Shown piece by piece: positions 40,871 through 48,638 of a stretch of DNA of 48,638 bases. A program made the translations under genes and the position numbers. The stretch is from Streptosporangiaceae bacterium (GTDB taxonomy: Bacteria; Actinomycetota; Actinomycetes; Streptosporangiales; Streptosporangiaceae), in assembly GCA_030041275.1 (NCBI GenBank), contig JASHOE010000175.1, positions 1 to 48,638 of the forward strand. Direction: 5' to 3'. The notes beneath the pieces were generated by a model, which saw nothing but the letters and a program-made list of their open reading frames with translations, did not search any database and was not told where the DNA came from. How positions within the stretch are numbered: the stretch's first letter is position 1; each line of letters opens with the position of its first letter.

Positions 40871-42931
40871 CTAGAGATAGCCGACGTTGATGGTGATCGT
40901 CGTGCCAGGCGCTGCCTGGCCGGTGGGCGAGTAGCTGGTCACCGTCTGGCCGAACATGCCCTGATTGACCTGCACGTTGAAGCCGGCCGCCTGGAGCGTG
41001 CTCTGGGCTTGGGCCGCGCTCATCCCGGTGACGTCCGGGATCGCCACCTGGCCCTGACCGCCCTGGCTCCCCTGACCGGAGGAGACCTCCAGGGTGATGA
41101 CCTCGCCGGATTTGATCGGCGTGCCGGCTGCGGGTTGCTGGCCGGTCACGGTGCCCGCTGGCTGCTGGCTGCTGTTATCCGCGACCGGGTTGATGCTGTA
41201 ACCACCCGCTGCGGCGACCGCCTGGGCGGTGCCGATCTGCTGGCCGACGAAGTCCGGCAGCGGCTGCCCTGAGCTCACCACGAGCGTGACCGGCTTGTTC
41301 TTCGGCCAGTGCCCGTAAGCGACGGGACTGGTCGAGATCACCACTCCGGCCGGGATGCTCGCGGACGTCTGATAGCTGGGCGGGCTCCATTTCAGGCCGT
41401 CTGCGTGAATCGCCTGCTCGGCCTGGCGGAGCGACTCTCCTGTCACCGAGGGCATGGTGATCAGCACCGGCCCTAGGGAGGGGATCAGCAGCACGGTGCC
41501 GCCGTGCCCGATCCTGCTCCCCGCGGCCGGGTCGGTCGTGATGACCTGGCCCGCCGGGACCGAATTGCTGTGCCTGCCGTGCCCCATCGCTGCCTTCAGG
41601 CCGGAGTTCACAAGGTCTCCGCGCGCGGTGCTGACGGTCATCCTGGCCACCGTGGGCACGCTGGTGTATTGGCCCGCAGCGAGCCACCAGGCGACCGCGC
41701 CGACCACCAGGACGGCAAGCAGGATAAGGATCCGACGGCTGAACAGCCAGCGCTGGAGCCAGGGCTCGAGGTAGGGGCGGTCACGCCGGTTTTGGCGCCC
41801 GCGCCGATAGCCGCCGGCGACGTCAGGTTCGGCATCGATCGGAACGACCAGGGTGCGATTGGCGGGCGGCGAGCCGCCAGCCTGGTACGGCGTGCTGCTT
41901 ACGCTGTAGTCAGGCCGCACCGCGACCGTGCCAGCTCCGTGGCCGCCTGCGGCCGTCAGCGCACCGTTGTCGGGCCGGGCGCCCTCGGCCGGGCTAGCCG
42001 AGGGGCCGGCCCCGTTGGCGCCCGCGCCGTCTCCCGCGGCCCCGCTCGTCGCGCCGACGGGCAGGTCTCGCCTGGTGACGGGCGGCAGCGGCATGCCGCG
42101 GCGGACCTCCTTGATTGCGTGCAGGAAGCTGCGGGCGTCGGCCGGGCGCAGGTCCGGGTCGCGGCTGGTAGCGAGCGTGACCAGGGCATCCAGCGCGGGC
42201 GGCAGGTCCGGGTTGACGCTTGAGGGAGCCCGCACGACGGAGTTGACGTGCTTGTATGCGACGGCGAGCGGTGTGTCGCCAGTGTGTGGCTGCTGGCCGG
42301 TTAGCAGCTCAAATAGCATGACGCCGGCCGCGTACACATCGGTTCGCTGGTCGGCCGCGTTGCTGATCACCTGCTCGGGCGCGAGATATGCCGCCGTTCC
42401 GATGAGCAGGCCAGACCTGGTGTGCCTGATCCCGGACGAGGCCCGCGCCAGGCCGAAGTCGGCCACCTTGACCGCGGTGCCGTTGCCGAGCAGGACATTC
42501 TCCGGCTTGACGTCCCGGTGGATGATCCCGGCGTCGTGCGCGGCCGCGAGACCTGCCAGCACGCGCTCGATAATGTCCAGCGCCTCCCGCGGACTCAGCC
42601 GGCCGCGGGCGACGAGCAGCTCGCGCAGGGTCGGCCCCGGCACGTACTCCATGGCAATGTAGTTGAGGTCGCCGGTGGAGCCCTGGTCGAACACCGCCAC
42701 CACGTTGGGGCTGGACAGCCGGGCGACCGCATGGGCCTCGCCGATGAACCTGTCGACGAACTCTCGGTCCCCGGCAAGCTCTGGGTGGGCGATCTTCAGT
42801 GCGATGGTGCGCTCTAGCCGCACGTCGCGAGCCAGGTATACCGTCGCCATGCCGCCACGGGCGACCTGCGACTCGACCAGGTACCGGCCGTCGAGTAGCT
42901 GCCCTATCGGCGCCGACAACGTCGCATCCAT
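40871..42931 (-). CDS. Membrane Ser/Thr protein kinase with four PASTA repeats
   Basis: A 686-residue Hanks-type kinase. The cytosolic kinase has GGMATVYLA loop, catalytic Lys46 in IALKIAHPE, HRDVKPEN with Asp140, DFGLARA with Asp158 and GTAAYLAPEQV. A Gly/Ala/Pro-rich linker (about 280-390) leads to one membrane helix (ILILLAVLVVGAVAWWLA) and four extracellular PASTA repeats, the last three marked ITMPSVTGESLRQAE, PLPDFVGQQIGTAQA and VAIPDVTGMSAAQAQ. PASTA kinases sense muropeptides/lipid II and control envelope growth. It occupies the position of pknL, which in M. tuberculosis lacks PASTA repeats. Confidence 0.95.
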   Translation of the reverse strand: MDATLSAPIGQLLDGRYLVESQVARGGMATVYLARDVRLERTIALKIAHPELAGDREFVDRFIGEAHAVARLSSPNVVAVFDQGSTGDLNYIAMEYVPGPTLRELLVARGRLSPREALDIIERVLAGLAAAHDAGIIHRDVKPENVLLGNGTAVKVADFGLARASSGIRHTRSGLLIGTAAYLAPEQVISNAADQRTDVYAAGVMLFELLTGQQPHTGDTPLAVAYKHVNSVVRAPSSVNPDLPPALDALVTLATSRDPDLRPADARSFLHAIKEVRRGMPLPPVTRRDLPVGATSGAAGDGAGANGAGPSASPAEGARPDNGALTAAGGHGAGTVAVRPDYSVSSTPYQAGGSPPANRTLVVPIDAEPDVAGGYRRGRQNRRDRPYLEPWLQRWLFSRRILILLAVLVVGAVAWWLAAGQYTSVPTVARMTVSTARGDLVNSGLKAAMGHGRHSNSVPAGQVITTDPAAGSRIGHGGTVLLIPSLGPVLITMPSVTGESLRQAEQAIHADGLKWSPPSYQTSASIPAGVVISTSPVAYGHWPKNKPVTLVVSSGQPLPDFVGQQIGTAQAVAAAGGYSINPVADNSSQQPAGTVTGQQPAAGTPIKSGEVITLEVSSGQGSQGGQGQVAIPDVTGMSAAQAQSTLQAAGFNVQVNQGMFGQTVTSYSPTGQAAPGTTITINVGYL

Positions 42932-43014
42932 CGGGGAAATTGTAGGGGCCGCCTAGCAGTCCGCGCCCAAGAACGCCGTGCAGCCGTGCCGCCCTGGGAT
43001 GCGGCAGGTCCTCG

Positions 43015-45178
<2,164 letters not shown>

Positions 45179-45184
45179 GGTCGG

Positions 45185-45277
45185 CTCCCTTCGCCGGCAT
45201 GACCCGGATCAGGTTCCTGCGGTCGGCGGCTCGCCAGCCGCCCTCTCAGTCCGGTCACACCGGACTCCCGCGCGATG
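45185..45277 (-). ncRNA. TPP riboswitch (THI element) of the thiO-thiS-thiG operon
   Basis: On the minus strand the conserved parts are in order: GCGGGAGTCCGG, GGACTGAGAGGGCGG (the CUGAGA box), CCGACCGCAGGAACCTGATC and CCGGGTCATGCCGGCGAAGGGAG. This is a full aptamer that binds thiamine pyrophosphate. The final AAGGGAG is close to the GTG at 45178 and may be the ribosome-binding site itself, so TPP would block initiation. A -10-like TACGCT (45284-45289) puts the transcript start near 45277. Confidence 0.95.
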
Positions 45278-45300
45278 CGTCCTAGCGTAGCGCGGTCGGC

Positions 45301-46470
45301 TCAGCCGGGATCCGGCACGACGGCTGTCCAGGTTCGGCCGGAATTCGCCGTCCGATACAGGCCAGGAGTGGTGGCGATCCACGTGAAGCCGACCTGCGGG
45401 CTTACGAAGTCAAACTGTGCGCCGTCGGTCCCGAACTGCCGCCCCTGCGGCACGACCGTCCAGGTCGATCCGCCGTCGGTGGTCAGGTAGAAGTCCTCGC
45501 CGATCACACCCTGCGGTCCAGCGGACACCGCGACGCCGTCGGCCGGACCGAAGAACTGGACCCGCGGGTACGGCCCAGCTCCCGCCGGCATCGGCTCGGT
45601 CCGCCAGCTCGCACCGGCGTCCGTGCTGACCAGCAGGACCGCAGCGGCTGGATACGCGCTCATCGCCAGGAACGTGGTCGGACCGGTCAGCTGCAGTGGG
45701 CCGGCCGCGCAGCCGTCCAGGCAGGCCGAGCTTGCCAGCGGCAGCGCTGCCGCCTGCCACTGCAGGCCGCCGTCCCGCGACACAAGCACCTGATACCCGC
45801 CATTGCACACGCTGGTGATCCAGCCCGTCTCGGCCGGGCCGAACGCCATGCCGGTCTTGTCGCACACCGAAGGCAGCCGGTCGGCGAGCAGCGACCAGGT
45901 CACGCCTCCGTCTTCGGTGCCGTACACGGACACCGGCTCCTGTCCCATGGCCGCGCCGGCGGCCACGAGCAGCCAGCCCCGCTCAGTTCCAGAAAAGCTA
46001 ACCGCCACGGACTGGCTGCCCGCGACGGCGTTCGACTCCGTCCAGCGCCGTCCTCCGTCGCTCGTCACGAAGACGACCGTCGACTCGCTATCGCCGCCGT
46101 TGACCGCCAGCCACGCCTGCCGGGCCGACTCCGCGTACAGCAGCGCTTGCCCGTTCACCAGCAGCGGCTGCGCGGCCGGGGGAGTCACAACGGCCCAGGT
46201 CTGCCCGCCGTCACCGGTCACAGCCGGCTCGAGTTCCGGACTCCCGCTTCCGGCCGGGTCCGAGCTCCAGACCAGCGCCCACCCGTCACTGGCCGACACC
46301 ATCTGCAGATTGTTGATCCAGACCGGAGTGCCGCGAGCCGCCGGGTGGCCCGAGGCCGCGGCGGCCGTTTCCCGTCTCGCCGCCGCGTCCTTGGGTTGTC
46401 TGGAAGCCTGACCGCAGCCGGCTAACGAAGTCACCGCAGCGAGGAGAGCAAGGGCGATCACGCGACGCAT
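45301..46470 (-). CDS. Secreted lipoprotein with seven BNR-type repeats
   Basis: A 389-residue protein. A signal peptide with lipobox SLAGC (Cys near residue 19) predicts a lipid-anchored surface protein. The rest is a beta-propeller: seven copies of the BNR/sialidase-type unit can be read, TGDGGQTW, TSDGGRRW, TEDGGVTW, SRDGGLQW, STDAGASW, TTDGGSTW and TANSGRTW. This repeat also appears in photosystem assembly factors and non-enzymatic surface proteins; no sialidase catalytic residues are evident. Function unknown. It is divergent from the cyclase-like gene. Confidence 0.8.
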   Translation of the reverse strand: MRRVIALALLAAVTSLAGCGQASRQPKDAAARRETAAAASGHPAARGTPVWINNLQMVSASDGWALVWSSDPAGSGSPELEPAVTGDGGQTWAVVTPPAAQPLLVNGQALLYAESARQAWLAVNGGDSESTVVFVTSDGGRRWTESNAVAGSQSVAVSFSGTERGWLLVAAGAAMGQEPVSVYGTEDGGVTWSLLADRLPSVCDKTGMAFGPAETGWITSVCNGGYQVLVSRDGGLQWQAAALPLASSACLDGCAAGPLQLTGPTTFLAMSAYPAAAVLLVSTDAGASWRTEPMPAGAGPYPRVQFFGPADGVAVSAGPQGVIGEDFYLTTDGGSTWTVVPQGRQFGTDGAQFDFVSPQVGFTWIATTPGLYRTANSGRTWTAVVPDPG

Positions 46471-46527
46471 GTCCTAGAGACTCGATGGCCAGGCCGAAGG
46501 TTGTGATCCACGGCGCCGGTTAGCTCT

Positions 46528-46533
46528 TACGCT
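46528..46533 (+). promoter_or_regulatory. -10 hexamer TACGCT, leaderless start of the cyclase-like gene
   Basis: TACGCT ends six bases before GTG 46540; no Shine-Dalgarno sequence lies between. Confidence 0.5.
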
Positions 46534-46539
46534 GAGTCC

Positions 46540-48638
46540 GTGCCGACTCTCACCTTTCTCTTCACCGACATTGAGGGCTCGACGGCCCTGTTGCGGCGGC
46601 TGGGAGAGTCGGGCTATGCGCAAGTGCTCACAGCTCACCACACGCTGATTCGCGCGGCGCTGGCTGCCCACGACGGCACGGAACTCAACACCATGGGTGA
46701 CGGGTTCTTCGCCGGGTTCTCTTCCCCACGGGCGTGTGTAACGGCGGTCATGGAGATGCAGCAGGCGCTCGACGCGCAGGTCTGGCCTGACGGTGAGCAG
46801 GTCAAGGTGCGGATGGGAGTGCACACCGGCGAGGCCGAGCTGACCGCTACCGGCGTCGTTGGTCTCGACGTCCACCGAGCTGCCCGGATCGCCGGTGTCG
46901 CGCACGGAGGTCAGGTCCTGCTGTCGGAGACGGCGGCGGCCCTCGTGCGGGACTCACTCCCAGCCGGTGTCGCGCTCGACAGCCTCGGCGTGCACCGGCT
47001 GAAGGATCTTGGCCGCCCGGAGCAGATCTTCCAGCTCAGGGCTCTAGGCTTGGCGGCTGAGTTTCCTCCGCTGCGGTCCCTGGGCAACCCGGCCCTGCTG
47101 AACAATCTGCCGATACAGCTGACGCCGTTCATCGGCCGCAGCCGCGAACTCGACGAGGTCCGCGCACTGGTCAGGTCCGCTCGCCTGACCACTCTCACCG
47201 GGGCTGGCGGAGCTGGTAAGACGCGGCTCTGCCTCCAGGTCGCCGCCGAACTGGTAGACGGATCCGGCGACGGAGTGTGGCTGGTTGAGCTGGCTGCACT
47301 CACCGACGAGGACGCGGTCCCGGCGGCCATCTGCGACGCGCTGCGGATCGTCAAGCAGCCAGGACGGCCGGCCCTGGAGACGCTGCTCGATGCGTTCGTC
47401 TGCCAGGACATCCTGATCTTGCTGGACAATTGCGAGCACCTGATAGGGGCGTGCGCTAAGGCCGCCGACGCGATGCTGCGGCGCTGCCCGCGGGTCCGCC
47501 TCATGGCCACGAGCCGCGAGCCGCTCGGCATCGCGGGCGAGGTCATCTACCGGGTGCCGTCGTTGTCCCTGCCGTCGGGCGGGTTCGATCCCAGCACGCT
47601 GCGGGGCTGCGATGGGGTTGCGCTGTTCGCTGACCGAGCCAGGGCCCAGGGCGTTGCCCTGACGATCGACGAGCAGACCGCGCGGCCGGTGGTCTCGATC
47701 TGCCGACGCCTCGACGGGATGCCGCTCGCGATTGAGCTGGCGGCGGCCAGGCTGCGGTCGATGTCACTTCAGGAGCTTGGTGACCGGCTCGACCAGCGCT
47801 TCCGGCTGCTGACCGGCGGAAGCCGGACGGCCTTGCCACGGCAGCAAACCCTGCAGGCTACCGTCGAGTGGTCCTACGACCTGCTCGATGCCGCCGAGCA
47901 ACAGCTGCTGCGCCGGCTGTCGGTGTTTCCGGATAGCTTCGATCTGGCTGCCGCCGAGGCATCTTGCGGATTCGGCGAAATCACCGCGCTTGACGTTGCC
48001 GGGCTCGTCGGCTCGCTCGTGGACAAGAGCATTCTGCTGGTGGAGCAGGCGGGCCCGGGTGTGCGCTACCGGCTGCTTGAGACCATCCGCCAGTTCGCCG
48101 CCGAACGGCTGCTCGAGACCGGAGCGGACGACGCGGCTGCGGTCGCCCTGCGGCACTCCGAGCATTTCCTGGCAGTCGCCGAATCCGCCGCCCCGCATCT
48201 GACTGGCCGAGATCAGGGCAGCTGGCTTACCCGGCTTGATGCCGATGAGCCGAACATCAGGCGTGCGGCCGACCAGGCTGCGGCGGCCGGGCCCGATGGA
48301 GTCGAGCGGGCGCTGCGCTTCGGCTTCACGCTCCGCCGCTACTGGCTCGCTCGGTCCGGCCACGAAGACGCTCTGACGCTTCTGCTCCCGGTACTAGCAA
48401 AGCCCGAGGCTCGCCGCGACCCGCGGCTGTTCGGGGCGGGGCTGGAAACCGTTGCCGCTGCTAGCCTCCCGGTCGACGTGGCGAAATGCATCGAACTCGG
48501 TGAGCAAGCGGCGCAGTGGGCGCGGCAGCACAACGACGAGATGCTGCTGATCGGCGCTACCACAATCCTGTGCGCCGCTCACTTCTTTGCGGGCGAACCG
48601 GAGGCGGGCCTGCGCATCGGAGCACAAAGTGTCGAACT
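46540..48638 (+). CDS. Class III cyclase-like / STAND ATPase (3' end cut by window)
   Basis: The first 699 codons of a large signalling protein. Residues 1-165 are a class III nucleotidyl cyclase homology domain (FLFTDIEGSTALL with Asp10, NTMGDGFFAGF with Asp54, VRMGVHTGEAE). Residues 195-480 are an AAA/STAND ATPase: FIGRSRELDEVRAL, Walker A GAGGAGKTRL and Walker B ILILLDNCEHL, LMATSREPLGI and GMPLAIELAAARL. Helical repeats follow to the edge. In the cyclase, the purine-specifying Lys is Asn50 and the transition-state Asn is His112 (in VHRAAR, Arg116 kept), so cyclase activity is doubtful. Related actinobacterial proteins often end in a LuxR domain; that part is outside the window. Confidence 0.88.
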   Translation, partial: MPTLTFLFTDIEGSTALLRRLGESGYAQVLTAHHTLIRAALAAHDGTELNTMGDGFFAGFSSPRACVTAVMEMQQALDAQVWPDGEQVKVRMGVHTGEAELTATGVVGLDVHRAARIAGVAHGGQVLLSETAAALVRDSLPAGVALDSLGVHRLKDLGRPEQIFQLRALGLAAEFPPLRSLGNPALLNNLPIQLTPFIGRSRELDEVRALVRSARLTTLTGAGGAGKTRLCLQVAAELVDGSGDGVWLVELAALTDEDAVPAAICDALRIVKQPGRPALETLLDAFVCQDILILLDNCEHLIGACAKAADAMLRRCPRVRLMATSREPLGIAGEVIYRVPSLSLPSGGFDPSTLRGCDGVALFADRARAQGVALTIDEQTARPVVSICRRLDGMPLAIELAAARLRSMSLQELGDRLDQRFRLLTGGSRTALPRQQTLQATVEWSYDLLDAAEQQLLRRLSVFPDSFDLAAAEASCGFGEITALDVAGLVGSLVDKSILLVEQAGPGVRYRLLETIRQFAAERLLETGADDAAAVALRHSEHFLAVAESAAPHLTGRDQGSWLTRLDADEPNIRRAADQAAAAGPDGVERALRFGFTLRRYWLARSGHEDALTLLLPVLAKPEARRDPRLFGAGLETVAAASLPVDVAKCIELGEQAAQWARQHNDEMLLIGATTILCAAHFFAGEPEAGLRIGAQSVE

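Overview
The window is high-GC DNA with the coding style of an actinomycete: GTG starts, four-base ATGA/GTGA overlaps and many apparently leaderless genes. The gene content fits this: an actinobacterial-type cytochrome bcc/aa3 branch (diheme QcrC, three-helix Rieske QcrA, CtaC lipoprotein, small CtaF), a PimB-like mannosyltransferase, a PASTA kinase and F420-type oxidoreductases. From memory, the gene order resembles the Mycobacterium tuberculosis Rv2176-Rv2204 region (pknL, DAHP synthase, plsC, SRPBCC protein, fadD15, pimB', NlpC/P60, trpD, ctaE-qcrCAB, ctaC, adoK, HesB). However, glycerol kinase, phosphofructokinase, ROK glucokinase, thiI and thiOSG are interleaved. I cannot place the genus.

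Layout. 1-1017: 3'-truncated nadA (minus strand), with a palindrome over its promoter. 1.4-4.1 kb: erpA/iscA-type protein, PfkB-family kinase (adenosine kinase-like), ctaG. 4.1-5.5 kb (minus): cysteine desulfurase and TusA. 5.7-8.7 kb: ctaC-ctaD-ctaF. 8.8-15.0 kb: a loose accessory block (LLM oxidoreductase, hotdog protein, alpha/beta-hydrolase-LuxR fusion, small membrane proteins) with two broken genes. 15.2-19.55 kb (minus): ctaE-qcrC-qcrA-qcrB. 19.6-22.2 kb: receiver-like protein, trpD, Lrp/AsnC-type effector domain, DEDDh exonuclease. 22.3-24.9 kb: a c-di-AMP (ydaO-type) riboswitch ahead of an NlpC/P60 cell-wall hydrolase, then a PimB-like glycosyltransferase. 24.9-32.6 kb: acyl-CoA synthetase, metallophosphoesterase, SRPBCC protein, Cys-motif protein, glucokinase, membrane protein, esterase, PlsC. 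32.6-37.5 kb: glpK, a phosphofructokinase with PPi-type residues, a methyltransferase, thiI. 37.5-46.5 kb: secreted beta-propeller protein, DAHP synthase behind an aromatic leader-peptide attenuator, molybdopterin oxidoreductase, PASTA kinase, thiO-thiS-thiG behind a TPP riboswitch, BNR-repeat lipoprotein. 46.5 kb to end: 5' part of a cyclase-like/STAND ATPase.

How it fits together. The core is aerobic respiration: bcc complex, aa3 oxidase and the assembly factor CtaG. Around it are sulfur handling and Fe-S genes (desulfurase, TusA, ThiI, ThiS/ThiG, ErpA/IscA), aromatic amino-acid entry (DAHP synthase, TrpD), hexose and glycerol phosphorylation, and envelope building (PimB-like, PlsC, FadD, NlpC/P60, PASTA kinase). 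Three RNA-level controls can be read from the sequence: a c-di-AMP riboswitch, a TPP riboswitch and a Tyr/Trp/Phe-codon leader peptide followed by a terminator hairpin. The attenuator and the predicted pyrophosphate-type phosphofructokinase are the most notable items. I found no tRNA, rRNA, CRISPR array, intact insertion sequence or prophage.
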